From JABMRP01 sp964444795 (GTDB lineage: Bacteria; Planctomycetota; Planctomycetia; Pirellulales; Thermoguttaceae): DNA of 40,140 bases. Positions 18,393 to 28,180 of this stretch are shown in pieces (position 1 is the first letter of the stretch; every line of letters starts with the position of its first letter). The position numbers and the translations under genes are program-made. The notes beneath the pieces are model-generated. The model saw only the letters and a list, made by a program, of their open reading frames with translations. It made no database searches and had not been told where the DNA came from. The stretch lies in assembly GCA_964444795.1 (NCBI GenBank), contig CAYUIQ010000052.1, positions 1-40,140 of the forward strand, read 5' to 3'.

Positions 18393-19883
18393 CTATCGAC
18401 CCCACGATTTTTCGATCTCCTCCAAACTCTTGCCCTTGGTTTCCGGTACGTATCGCCAGAAAAAGACCGTGCCAACGAAACAGAGGGCCGCAAAGGTGAA
18501 GAAGCCGACGTGCATGCCGTAGCTGTCGACGTACCAGGGGAAGAGGCTGGCGCTGACCGTGTTGGTTCCCCAGTTGACCAGCGTGGCGATGGCCATGGCC
18601 CGGCCGCGTACCCGGTTGGGGAAGATCTCCGGCGTGAGCACCCAGATGACCGCACAAATGGAAAGCGCGACGCTGGCCATGTAGATCGCCAACACGGCCG
18701 CGATCCAGGGGCCCGCGCCTCCGTTGGTCAGCTCCAGCGTCTTTGCGCCCGTTTCGGGGTTGGTGACGATTTGCGGATCGGCATGCACGAACAGGCCGGC
18801 CGTCACGACCAAGGCCGCGACCACGACGACCATTCCGCCGATCAACAGGGGCCGCCGGCCGAACCGGTCGATCATGGTCATCGCGATCAGCGTGAAGACC
18901 AGATTGGTCACGCCGAACCCGACTTGGAACAAGTACGAGGCGTTCTTCTCGAACCCCGCCTGTTCGAGGATGCTCGGTCCGTAATAGACGACGATATTCA
19001 CCCCGGTCAACTGGCCGAAGAACGACAAGCCGACGCCGACGATCAACGCCATGCGAAGCCCCGGGCGGAACAATTCCCCCAGCGTTCCCTTCTCATGGCC
19101 CACGGCTTCCTTGATCTCGGCCATGGCAAGCCGGGCCGACTCGCGACCGCCCACTTTGGCCAGAATGTTCGATGCTTCCTCGTCGCGACCTTCCTTGGCC
19201 AACCAGCGGGGACTTTCGGGCACGAAGAACAGGAGGAAGAAGAAGAGTGCGGCAGGGATCATCTCCGCGCCGAACATCCCTCGCCATACCTCGCCGACCA
19301 GGACCCAGTGGAGAAATCCGGCCCCGCCAAAGGCGTCGGGATTGGCAACGGAAAACCGTAGCAGCAGCCAATTGGTGAAGTACGCCACGAGGATGCCGAT
19401 GACGATGGACAACTGGTAGAGGGCGACCAGCCGGCCTCGCAGCTTCGGCGGCACAAACTCGGAGATATACAGCGGTGCCATCACCGACGCCATGCCCACG
19501 CCGACGCCGCCAATGAGCCGGGCCGGAATCAGGATCTGAAAGCTGGGGGGAATCGCCGAGAAGAGGGCCGAAATGAAGAACAACAAGGCGGAGAAGATCA
19601 AGATCGGCTTGCGTCCAAACCGATCGCCCATCATACCGCCCACGGCCGCGCCAAGGACGCAGCCCACCAGCGCGGAACTGCCGAACCAGCCAAGTTGCAG
19701 CTTGCTTAGATCAAACTGTGTTTCCACGAACCCGACCGTGCCGGAGATCACCGCCGTGTCGAACCCGAAGAGCAGCCCCCCCAGTGAAGCCACCAGGCAG
19801 ACACCCGCCAGATAGAGGACGCTGCCTGTGACCGGGCCGGACGAAGGATCATCGACGATGGGTCGCGTGTTGTTTTCGTTCAT
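18393..19883 (-). CDS. MFS sugar porter (sugar:proton symporter type)
   Basis: 496 residues with 12 predicted membrane segments. Sugar-porter signatures are clear: GDRFGRKP after TM2 (about 85-92), PLYISEFVPPKLRGR after TM4, RGRAMAIATLVNWGTN in the second half and PETKGKSLEEIEKSW at the C-terminus. The family (XylE, GalP, GLUT) imports mono- or disaccharides across the inner membrane. An insertion of polar residues near 215-240 is the normal central loop. The ATG at 19883 is used although no clear Shine-Dalgarno is visible. It lies between the glycosidase genes and the epimerase, which fits uptake of the released sugar. Confidence 0.93.
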   Translation of the reverse strand: MNENNTRPIVDDPSSGPVTGSVLYLAGVCLVASLGGLLFGFDTAVISGTVGFVETQFDLSKLQLGWFGSSALVGCVLGAAVGGMMGDRFGRKPILIFSALLFFISALFSAIPPSFQILIPARLIGGVGVGMASVMAPLYISEFVPPKLRGRLVALYQLSIVIGILVAYFTNWLLLRFSVANPDAFGGAGFLHWVLVGEVWRGMFGAEMIPAALFFFLLFFVPESPRWLAKEGRDEEASNILAKVGGRESARLAMAEIKEAVGHEKGTLGELFRPGLRMALIVGVGLSFFGQLTGVNIVVYYGPSILEQAGFEKNASYLFQVGFGVTNLVFTLIAMTMIDRFGRRPLLIGGMVVVVAALVVTAGLFVHADPQIVTNPETGAKTLELTNGGAGPWIAAVLAIYMASVALSICAVIWVLTPEIFPNRVRGRAMAIATLVNWGTNTVSASLFPWYVDSYGMHVGFFTFAALCFVGTVFFWRYVPETKGKSLEEIEKSWGR

Positions 19884-19956
19884 CGTGTTAGTTTAGCCGG
19901 GGTGCCTTGGCGTGGGAAGTAGGTGTCGGGCACCCAATGGTTTCATGCGACAGCAA

Positions 19957-22700
19957 CTACTTGACCGATCCTGGGGGATTCACCAGAACCTCATCAACAA
20001 ACAGCCACGCTTTTACCCCGGCGGAGCGATGTCCCGCGGGTATCGTGCCGATGTTGCGAGCTACCACGCGAACGTAACGCCCTTGCACGTCGAGCCCGGC
20101 GGCCGTGAGCCGGTGTAGCGACGGGCCGGGCCCGTTCGGGGCCACCTTGGGAGTGACCGTCGCCACCGTACGAAACTCCTTGCCGTCGGACGAAACGGCG
20201 TACTCGATTTTCACCGGCAAGTAGATACCGACCCCGGTGGATCGGAGAAAGCTGGTCCCGAGCGATTTCAGGTCCGTCTCCGCACCCAGATCGATCGTGG
20301 CCTCCAGGTCGGTGCCTTTTCACCGAGCCACTGGCCAGTCGTGTGATCCGCTACGGTGACAAGGCCGTCGCAAAGAGACGCCGCGCCGGAGCCGGGATAC
20401 ATCGGGTCGGCCGAGACCGCCAGTCGAACAGGCTTGCCCACCGCCGCGTGCTTGATCGTCCGGGGCTTCAGCGACTCGAGCACGTCGTCGGGGAGCATCT
20501 GCTCGCGCAGCCGCTCGTGATGGCGCTCGATCTTGCTCTGCTTCGTCAGATCCCAAAGCGACGTATCCATTTGCCGCATGGCCAGCACGCTGACGATCCA
20601 GCCCTGGGTCCAACCGCTCTCGATGGCCCAGGCTCCCCAACCGTGGTCGGCGTTACAGCCCCAGTGTTCCCAACGGCCGAAATCGAACGCCCGAAACCAA
20701 CCGCCATCAACCGCTGGCTGCGTCTCGCTGGTTACTTGGATACGGCAGAGAAACTCGGCCAGCTTGTCTTCGGCCCGGCGGATGTCCTGGTCGCCGGTCG
20801 CGGCGGCCGCCTCGTGCAGGGCGAGAAATGCGAAGTTGGTGGTGTAGAGGAGATCGGCCACCGGGTCACCGTTTTTGGCGATCAGCGAGGCTTCGTTCGT
20901 ACCGTAAGCGGCATTGGAGCCGGGCGGCGGATACGCGCCTCTGCCGGGCAGGCCCAGTTCTTCCCGAATTGCGCCACTCTCATCTTGCAGGGCCAGCAGC
21001 CCGTCGACCGCTTTGCGCAACATGGCCCGGTTCTCGGGCGTGTCCTTCACTCGCACAAGCCAAGCCAAGGGCAGCACGATTCGCGCCCGTTCCTGTGCCA
21101 AGCCGTTGGTCCACCGCCAGCCGTCGGTGTGCTGGGCCATGGTCATGCGCAGCGCCGTCTCGGCCCGGTCGAGAAACATCTCGTCGCCCGTCTGCTCGTA
21201 TGCCCAGAGGTAGCAAGCCCAGAGATACGCCTCGAAGTGCGGTGCGTAACTGACCGGGCGACCGCGGAAGTAGCGTTTCCAGCCGCCACCCAGCGAGCCG
21301 ATGTCGATACGTGAGCCGCGGAAGCCGAGTTGGCCGGTCGTGCGTAGGTTTGCCAAGAGGCACATCATCATTGCTTCGTCCCAGCGGTCCTCGCCGGTCA
21401 ACGCGGCGGTGGCCCAAGTGCCCATCATCTGCCGGGCGTTGTCGTCGCCGTAGTTGGCTTTGTACCAAGCCGGCGTGGTGATCCCCCATGCGATCAGGCC
21501 GTAAGCACCGTGCTCGGGATCACCGCGTTCCCTCTTTCTGGCGTCGGATCGCAGCAAGTAATAGTCGAGCAGATTCCGGGCGATCTGGCCGTCTTCCTCT
21601 TGCTTCAATACTTGACCGCCAAAGGCCAGCGCCATGGCCGTCTCGCAGATACAATCGCCGCGCTGCACCGAACTGATCCGTTGCGATCCGTCCTGATGAA
21701 TGACCGAGATCACCGCCTCCATACTACCCAGCGTGCCGTCGCCGGTGGGCGCGTCGGCCGGTAGCGACTCGACCCAATTCTGGCCGGCAACCTGTTTCGC
21801 AACCGACGGGTGGATGATCATCTTCGACTTGCGATACCACTCGATGCCGCGCTGGATCGCCTGCTTCTCGTAATCCGCGGGCAACTTCTCGTCGCGCGCA
21901 TACGTTGCCCGAACGGTCGGCGTCCACTTCAGCGGCGCGATTTGGGACTCGGGGGCAAGCCACGAGAGGATCCCCGACCAGATGGTTTGCCAGGAATCCC
22001 GTGGTGCGTAGCGACCGGTAACAAAACGGCTCAGGTTCGTGGTGGCCACCAACACGTTGCCCTGGGGCATCTCGAAGAGGATGGGAGCGGTTTTCTCGGG
22101 CAGGCCGTAAACCGCATGGTCGAAGCCGGCCACTCGCGCCGCCACGATGTGCGATCGCTGAGCCCGTACCGGCAGATAGTGCAGCCCGTTGATCGAGACG
22201 ATTCGCAACTGCTTCAGATCGTCGCCAAAGAGATCGGAGGCCACCACCGCCCGCTCGATGTGCGTGCTGACCGGCCGACCGACCTCGACACCCGGCAGCA
22301 TGGCGGGGTACTCGGCGAAGAGCCGCAACTGCTTCGCCGCCGCTTGTTTGAAGATCGCTTCGTCGACGGGCGTGGGCTGCCTTGGGTAACCGTCGGCGAG
22401 GATCAACACGCCGGCCCCTTGCGTGGCGGCCTGAACCGCGTCGGCCGCGTTTTCGTGCCGAGGATACTCCACCTCGCCGGCGGTCATCACGCGGTAGAGG
22501 TCGTTGTCGGCAGCACAGGAGAAGACCAAGTTCGGACGCTTGTCAGCCGCCCGGGCCGTCGTCGCCGCCGACAGCGCCGCGACCGCAAAGACCAAAATGA
22601 GAAAGGCGACTACGCACCATGCACGACACACACCAGAGAAACGGTAGGGGGTTTTATACACAGTACAGGACCGGCTTCCGCTTGCTGGACGGTGTTCCAT
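19957..22700 (-). CDS. Secreted alpha/alpha-barrel protein with discoidin-like tail (frameshifted)
   Basis: About 913 codons if one frameshift is repaired. The ATG at 22700 has GAGGA eight bases upstream; an ATG at 22715 is also in frame. A hydrophobic export segment spans about 30-50. Residues about 55-220 look like a class-I-glutaminase-type alpha/beta domain, and about 270-690 form a helix-rich barrel like those of unsaturated-glycuronyl hydrolases and related enzymes. In the first frame the protein ends at WRPRSIWVRRRT*. A one-base loss in the run tttt (20317-20320) explains this: the next frame continues GTDLEATIDLG... to a stop at 19957 and matches the F5/8-like tail of the neighbouring protein at 22739. 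The break may be real or a homopolymer sequencing error. The substrate is unknown. Confidence 0.75.
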
Positions 22701-22738
22701 CGCGAGGTTCCTCATTTCTCTCTTGTTCTGTTAACAGA

Positions 22739-24787
22739 TCACTTCACGGTTGCAGCCGGGTTCACCACGATTTCGTCGACGAACAGCCAGGCTTTTCTGC
22801 CGTGTGCCGGATGCCAGTCGGGAACCACACCGACGCTCTTTGCCCGCACGCGCACGAAACGAGCATCGAGATCCAGCGCTTCGATCGTGAATTCCCCGCG
22901 AAACACCTTATTGCTGTTCTCGGGCACTTTGTTGCGTACCGTGGCCACGGCGCGGAACTCTTTGCCGTTGTCTGAAATCGCGTATTCCACTTCACGGGGC
23001 AGGAACACGGCCGGCCCGATGCAATGCAAGTAGCCCGAGGAAATCGCGCGAATCGCAGTCACCTCGCCCAGATCAACGACCGCTTCCATGTCGGGACCTT
23101 CGTACCCTTGCCAGGCCGGATCACCGGGCGTCGCTTCGGCGGCCCGCCGGCCATCGGTCAGCCCCTTGTTGCCGCCGCCGGAGTATTGCCGCGCGTATTT
23201 TGTCGCCAGGGCTACCGGCTTGCCGACGGCCTCGTGCCGCACGGAGGCGACTTCGATGCGAGCTTCGGTGCGACGGTCCACTTCGCTCTTGAGGCCGAGC
23301 GACTCGAGCAAGGCGTCGACCGTGAGGTTGGTGTCCAGATCGGGATTCCACTGGGCCTCGGCCAAGGCGACGTGCATGAAGGGCGTGCGGCGGCAGAACA
23401 CCGAGTGATCGGCCACCACCGAGGCGTGTTTGTTCGCCGATGCTGTGCCGAGGAAGTTGCGCCCCCACTGTTGCAGGCCGGCCATGAATCCGCGGTGCGT
23501 CTCGATATCGCCCGGCAGCCGATAACGCGATGCGTTGCCCTGCATCCACGCCTGGAGCGATTCTTCGGTGTAGGGCGGATCGGCCGGACAGGTCTTGCTG
23601 AAGCCGTGGCCGTAGGGAAGCCGCTTGTAGATGTATCCGAAGTCCTCACCCTCTCCGCGGATACTCGTACCGGAATCGCAATTCTCCCAGAGGATGTTGC
23701 AGCGGGCGTCCAACTCTTTCAACTCGTCGTATCGGCCCAGGTTGGCATGGACGCCGCACGATATCCAGAGGTCGGGAAACTCCTTCTTGATCGAGTCGAC
23801 GATTGGGTTGACGAACTCCAGCATGATCCGGCCTTTGCTCTTGCGGGCGCATTGCTCGCACTCGCACTTGGGCACTTCGGTGAATGCCTGGAAATAGATG
23901 CCGTCGGCGCCGCTGGGGGCATAGTCCTCGCGTATCTTGCGGAGGATCTCCCGCTTGAAAAAATCTTTGTTGAACTGGCTGCTGCCGCACATCTGTACTC
24001 CGCGCCCCTTGCCGTGGTCGAACTGCGGAGGGATCTCGAAATTCCAGTCCGGGTTCCAACCCCACCCAAATCCCCAGATTACCCGAATGCCACGTTCGTG
24101 AGCGAAGTCGACGTACTCTTTTGCCTTTTCAGGCGGGAAGTTGTCCCACTCGATCCACTCGTTGAGCTTCCAACGGCTCATGTTCTCCAGCCACGCCTTC
24201 TTGTCGGGCATGTTGCAGCCCCACACCCAATGCCCGCGATATTCGATCCGCGGATAGTCTCGTCGGGTGAAAGGTTCGGCCGCCAGCCGCCCTTGTTTGA
24301 TCGAAAAATGTTCTAGTTCGTAGTGTTCCAGGTCTCGCAGCCCGTACAATGCGCCCCGACTGTCGGCTCCCGCAATGGCGAGCAGCCACACCGCCGGATC
24401 CCGTGGGTGTGGCGCGCACCGCAGCGCGTATCCCTCCCTGTGTGGTTCAGCCTCCACAAAGCCATCCGCGATGAGTTGCTTGATCGCAGGGTTGTTCTTT
24501 GCCGTGCCGATCACGATCGTGTTCTTTACCGGTGTTGCGCTGGTGCTGTCGGCGTCTTGAGCCTCAATAGACGTGTCCAACTGCTCACGCATGACGCGCT
24601 CGACCTCGCGCAACGTGTAGGCTTCCAAGCCAGTGGCTTTGGTCGGTCCCGCGACGACCAGTGGAGGCAATGCCGTCCGTGACGGGATTCCGTCGAGCCC
24701 GTCCGCTCCGTCCGACTGTGCATCGGCAAGAAGCCCTGCCGAAAACAGCAGGGCAAACGAAAACGCGACGATCCTCTTGAACCGCAT
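22739..24787 (-). CDS. Secreted GH20-like/DUF4838-like glycosidase with discoidin-like tail
   Basis: 682 residues. The ATG at 24787 starts a clear signal peptide (MRFKRIVAF..LLADA). Residues about 45-165 match the N-terminal alpha/beta domain of GH20/alpha-glucuronidase-type proteins (TIVIGTAKNNP, ADSRGALYGLRDLE). The TIM barrel follows, with YRGHWVWGC, GFGWGWNPDWN and DGIYFQAFTEVPKCECEQC (about 320); the acidic residues and the CxCxxC cluster are typical of DUF4838-like members. The last 140 residues are an F5/8 type C-like module (VDLGEVTAIRAIS, KAWLFVDEIVVNP) shared with the next gene. It is 38 bases upstream of that gene. It likely removes sugars outside the cytoplasm; the exact bond is unknown. 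Confidence 0.8.
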   Translation of the reverse strand: MRFKRIVAFSFALLFSAGLLADAQSDGADGLDGIPSRTALPPLVVAGPTKATGLEAYTLREVERVMREQLDTSIEAQDADSTSATPVKNTIVIGTAKNNPAIKQLIADGFVEAEPHREGYALRCAPHPRDPAVWLLAIAGADSRGALYGLRDLEHYELEHFSIKQGRLAAEPFTRRDYPRIEYRGHWVWGCNMPDKKAWLENMSRWKLNEWIEWDNFPPEKAKEYVDFAHERGIRVIWGFGWGWNPDWNFEIPPQFDHGKGRGVQMCGSSQFNKDFFKREILRKIREDYAPSGADGIYFQAFTEVPKCECEQCARKSKGRIMLEFVNPIVDSIKKEFPDLWISCGVHANLGRYDELKELDARCNILWENCDSGTSIRGEGEDFGYIYKRLPYGHGFSKTCPADPPYTEESLQAWMQGNASRYRLPGDIETHRGFMAGLQQWGRNFLGTASANKHASVVADHSVFCRRTPFMHVALAEAQWNPDLDTNLTVDALLESLGLKSEVDRRTEARIEVASVRHEAVGKPVALATKYARQYSGGGNKGLTDGRRAAEATPGDPAWQGYEGPDMEAVVDLGEVTAIRAISSGYLHCIGPAVFLPREVEYAISDNGKEFRAVATVRNKVPENSNKVFRGEFTIEALDLDARFVRVRAKSVGVVPDWHPAHGRKAWLFVDEIVVNPAATVK

Positions 24788-24843
24788 CTGAATGGCCGTT
24801 CTCGCTCTAATGTTCAGTGTTCGGTGTCCAGTACAGAAGACCA

Positions 24844-25284
24844 TCACAATTCGAAGTCGAACACGTTGTCGTCCGGCCCTACTTCGGCCGACAAGTCGCT
24901 CGTCTTGGGGTTCTGGACCTTGGCCGGGATTTCGCGTCCGGTTCGCTCCGGGGGGGCTTCGGTCGGTAGTTCACCGGGTTTTAGGACAGCGCCGGCGGTG
25001 GGCGGCACGACGGATACCCGATGCTTGCCCATCACGGCCCCATCGCCAGGCGTCTGCGTGGTCAGGGTATAGCGGCCCTCGGCATCCAGGGCACCGGCCG
25101 CGGACGGACCCTTCTCGGGCTGGAAGATGACTGTTCCTTCGGTCACCGGTTGGCCGTCCTTGAACGTGACGGTGCCGGTAACTTTACCCAGCGAAAGTTC
25201 CGATCCGCCGCAGCCGGCCGACACGGCGAGCATTCCCAGCAGAGCCAGCAGGGCATTCTTCGATCCGCGATTCCGTTTTCTCAT
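24844..25284 (-). CDS. Small lipoprotein with carboxypeptidase-regulatory-like fold
   Basis: 146 residues. The ATG at 25284 overlaps the stop of the DUF1559 gene (ATGA), suggesting translational coupling; a TTG two codons upstream is possible but unneeded. The lipobox is LAVSAGC with the lipidated cysteine at 25. The mature part has the pattern VTGTVTFKDGQPVTEGTVIF typical of the CarboxypepD_reg-like/transthyretin-like beta domain found beside DUF1559 genes in Planctomycetota. The role is unknown; probably a surface or periplasmic partner of the pseudopilin. Confidence 0.85.
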   Translation of the reverse strand: MRKRNRGSKNALLALLGMLAVSAGCGGSELSLGKVTGTVTFKDGQPVTEGTVIFQPEKGPSAAGALDAEGRYTLTTQTPGDGAVMGKHRVSVVPPTAGAVLKPGELPTEAPPERTGREIPAKVQNPKTSDLSAEVGPDDNVFDFEL

Positions 25285-26294
25285 TCCCAATCTTTCGTCT
25301 GTCCGCTGTCGCGGATTGCCAGGAGTTGGAACAGCCGAAACTCGATGCTCTCGCTGAGAAAGTGGATCGAACCGTCGGCGAACAGCAGATGCGCGCCTCC
25401 TGGATGGGCCGATACGATAGGCGTTCGATTATCCAGGTTCGTGACCACGCCGACCCAGTGTGGGGGCGTGTAGTTGGCGATGTAATCGCAGGTTCGCGTG
25501 CCCAACGGACGGCCGATGGTCGTCGTGTTGAAGACCCGGTTGTTAAGCGGGCTGCCCAGGTCCTCTTGCTTGAACTTCATCGTTCCCAGCCAGGCGCCAT
25601 GCGGACCGCCGGCTCGGCAATCGGCGTTTCGGCCCGTGGCGTCGAGGCTGAAGTCCGACTGCTCGCCAACCATGATGACGTTGGTCGTGCCGTCGGTGAT
25701 GTCCTCGATCCGCACCGAGCTATTGGCATACAACACGCCGTTGAACGCATGGTTGTTGTTTCCGGCGAAGCGGTTGGACGGATCTTCGCCATCGGCTCCC
25801 GCGATGCCCGTGAAATTGGACAGAAACACATTCACCTTCGAGGTCCCCAGAAACGAGAACCGCTCCATGCTCGAAGACGGGCACGTGTAGACGGGCGGGG
25901 CGAAGTCTCCGAGCACGTCCTTGTTCTCGGCGCTGTAGTCCAAATCGCCGGCATCCGGGCAACTGGTGTTGGTCTTGTCGTAAACGGCGTTCTGCTCCAG
26001 GTAGGGCAGAATGGTCAACAGCCAAGAGACACCATACCCGGTCCTCCAGGAACGGGGATACACATGGATGGTGGTCGCCCCGATCGGGAACTTCTGGTGG
26101 GCGCCGTGGTAGTTGTGCAGCCCCAGCCCGATCTGCTTGACGTTGTTGCTGCACTGGAGCCGTCTGGCCGCCTCGCGCACCGCCTGCACCGCCGGCAGCA
26201 GTAACCCGATCAAGATGCCGATGATGGCGATCACGACCAGAAGCTCCACCAGCGTGAACCCACGGGTTTTGCGCACCTCCGTTGTCGGCCGCAT
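25281..26294 (-). CDS. DUF1559 pseudopilin-like protein
   Basis: 337 residues. The ATG at 26294 has GGGAG seven bases upstream and sits two bases after the stop of the PEP-CTERM gene. A type IV prepilin-like N-terminus is present: short basic leader, then GFTLVELLVVIAIIGILIG with the conserved Glu. It continues into LLPAVQAVREAARRLQCSNN, the standard DUF1559 opening. The C-terminus has HPGGAHLLFADGSIHFLSE, the family's H-x9-DG motif. These proteins are very abundant in Planctomycetota; their role is not settled and processing by a prepilin peptidase is inferred. Confidence 0.95.
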   Translation of the reverse strand: MRPTTEVRKTRGFTLVELLVVIAIIGILIGLLLPAVQAVREAARRLQCSNNVKQIGLGLHNYHGAHQKFPIGATTIHVYPRSWRTGYGVSWLLTILPYLEQNAVYDKTNTSCPDAGDLDYSAENKDVLGDFAPPVYTCPSSSMERFSFLGTSKVNVFLSNFTGIAGADGEDPSNRFAGNNNHAFNGVLYANSSVRIEDITDGTTNVIMVGEQSDFSLDATGRNADCRAGGPHGAWLGTMKFKQEDLGSPLNNRVFNTTTIGRPLGTRTCDYIANYTPPHWVGVVTNLDNRTPIVSAHPGGAHLLFADGSIHFLSESIEFRLFQLLAIRDSGQTKDWE

Positions 26295-26296
26295 GA

Positions 26297-28123
26297 TTAT
26301 CTCCCGCGCCGTCTCCGTACGGCAAAGAGCATTCCTAGTGAGCCGAGAAGCATCAGGGTCCAGGTACCCGGCTCGGGAACGGTTGCCGGGGTAAAGACTT
26401 GGATTTCGGTCAGACCGGTCCAGAAACCGATGCCCCCTTGGGTACCGGTCGCGTTGCGAAAATCCAAGTGCAACAACTGGCCACTCAAACCGGTCAGATC
26501 GATCGTGGCCGTATGGTTCGCGCTGAAGTTGTTGCCGCCGGGGATTTCGTTGGAGAAATCGGTGAATTGCGGCAGCGGATCGCCGTCGATCGTGATATCG
26601 AGCGAACTGGGCGCCTGCACGCCGGAAGCCGGCCGAACGAAATACGTGATCTCCAACGCCTCGAGCGCCTGCTCGCTGCCCAGATCGAGGGTCATCCCCG
26701 GCTGGGCAAACGCGGTGCCGTTGAGCCCGTAGATCACACCGTCTTTGCCCGCTTCCCACGCATACACACCAGCCTCACCGCTGAGCGAGACGCGCCCGTC
26801 GTTGAGTCGCTCCGGCGCGGTGTATTCCGTGCCGCCGGTGGTGCCGCTGTTGCCAGCCAATGTTACGTTGGAGACCGTCTCTTGATCGTAAGCGTAGGTG
26901 TAAGGAATCTGGATACCCGTGCCGTGGAACTCGACTTCCGTTGCCATGGTCCACTCGTGGCCCCGCGTCACGGTAAGCGTGATATTGTCGGTCGTGAGGC
27001 CCAGTCCCGACATGGCCAGCGGTACCGTCGATCCGGAGCCCGAGGGATTGATCACCACGAAGTCCTGGCTGTAACCGTCGGTCGTGCTGAGGTTGATCGT
27101 CGTTGGCAGACCAACCCCCGCGGTGTTTTCGCTGTCGGCAAGGTAGGCGACGACCGTGTCGATCGTTTTCTCGGTAGCGAAGTTGAAGGTGGTGCTCATG
27201 TCGCTGTTGAGCCAGCCCGCCAGCGGTCCGATGTCGGTGGCACTTGGCCACACCGAATGGATCGGGCCCAATTCGTCCGTCAACTTCGTCAGGCCCGGGT
27301 CGGCGTAGTTTCCCCCAGAACCGGGAACGGCGGCGGGATACGTGTAACTATCCGCCACGATCCGTGGCCCAAGCGGTCCCGGCGCATCCGCCGAAGGCGG
27401 CGGTTCGACCGTGAATGCCGAGAAGTCGCCGCCCATGATCGTGTTGACTTGTGTCTGGTCCAGGCCGTTGCCAAACCAGGCTACGTCGTCCAACTGGCCG
27501 TTGAAAATCCCAGCTCCGTTCGCCGCGGAACCGATGGACAGATTCGTTACGACGCTGATCGGCCCGCTCAGCGTACCAATATCCGTCTTCGCGCCGTCGA
27601 GGTAATAGTCGTAATCCGTTCCGGTGCGGGTGTAGACAACGTGATGCCAGGCGGTGTCGGCAACCGGGACTTGAGAGCCGGGCCGGGTATCGGGGCCGGT
27701 CCCGTTTCGAAACAATTCGGCCCGGTCGTTGACGTACTCATAGATGACCGCGAGTTGTGGAACGCCGCCGATCTCACGCCCCGTGAGGTACGTCTGGCTC
27801 TGGCTGTTATTGTTGGCTTGCATCCAGAAAGCGACGGCGAAGTCGTCGACCGTGGTTCCCGCCCCGATCAGGTTCGCCAGAACGCGCCCCGATCCGAATC
27901 CACCGGCGTTGCCGTAGCCGGTCTGACCCGCTGCCAACGAAATGTCGGCGCCGACCACGGCGCCATGGCGAAGGTTGCCGCTGGTGTCGGCAATCGAACT
28001 GCCGACGGTGCCCGAGGCATCTTCAAATTGGTACAAGCCGAGCAAGCTGGCTTCCGCGGTCACCGTGGTGAAAAGCAGGCTGGCAATCGCCAGCAGAAGC
28101 AGTCTCTTGTGATGTGACTTCAT
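26297..28123 (-). CDS. LamG-domain PEP-CTERM surface protein
   Basis: 608 residues. The ATG at 28123 has AAGGAGAG at good spacing and a signal peptide follows. Residues about 25-235 are a LamG/concanavalin-like domain (GLYQFEDASGTVGSSI at the start, WHHVVYTRTGTDYDYYLDG later). Two discoidin-like beta modules follow (about 270-415 and 420-580). The C-terminus is VPEPGTWTLMLLGSLGMLF then RRRRGR, a complete PEP-CTERM sorting signal, normally cut by an exosortase, which is not in this window. It is the first structural gene after the LacI regulator, and probably binds carbohydrate at the cell surface. Confidence 0.92.
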   Translation of the reverse strand: MKSHHKRLLLLAIASLLFTTVTAEASLLGLYQFEDASGTVGSSIADTSGNLRHGAVVGADISLAAGQTGYGNAGGFGSGRVLANLIGAGTTVDDFAVAFWMQANNNSQSQTYLTGREIGGVPQLAVIYEYVNDRAELFRNGTGPDTRPGSQVPVADTAWHHVVYTRTGTDYDYYLDGAKTDIGTLSGPISVVTNLSIGSAANGAGIFNGQLDDVAWFGNGLDQTQVNTIMGGDFSAFTVEPPPSADAPGPLGPRIVADSYTYPAAVPGSGGNYADPGLTKLTDELGPIHSVWPSATDIGPLAGWLNSDMSTTFNFATEKTIDTVVAYLADSENTAGVGLPTTINLSTTDGYSQDFVVINPSGSGSTVPLAMSGLGLTTDNITLTVTRGHEWTMATEVEFHGTGIQIPYTYAYDQETVSNVTLAGNSGTTGGTEYTAPERLNDGRVSLSGEAGVYAWEAGKDGVIYGLNGTAFAQPGMTLDLGSEQALEALEITYFVRPASGVQAPSSLDITIDGDPLPQFTDFSNEIPGGNNFSANHTATIDLTGLSGQLLHLDFRNATGTQGGIGFWTGLTEIQVFTPATVPEPGTWTLMLLGSLGMLFAVRRRRGR

Positions 28124-28152
28124 TTCGACTCTCCTTGAGCAAGTTGGGATAT

Positions 28153-28165
28153 AAACGTACCGTTT
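28153..28165. promoter_or_regulatory. Candidate LacI-type operator
   Basis: AAACG-TAC-CGTTT is a perfect inverted repeat in the 57-base gap between the LacI gene and the PEP-CTERM gene. It overlaps a possible -10 box (TATATC on the minus strand), where repressor binding would block transcription of the downstream operon. Binding by the adjacent regulator is inferred. Confidence 0.45.
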
Positions 28166-28180
28166 CTTCGTTGCCATGTG

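Noticed and set aside
26399..28117. Plus-strand open frame of 572 codons
   Set aside because: Antisense to the clear LamG/PEP-CTERM gene; no recognisable protein.
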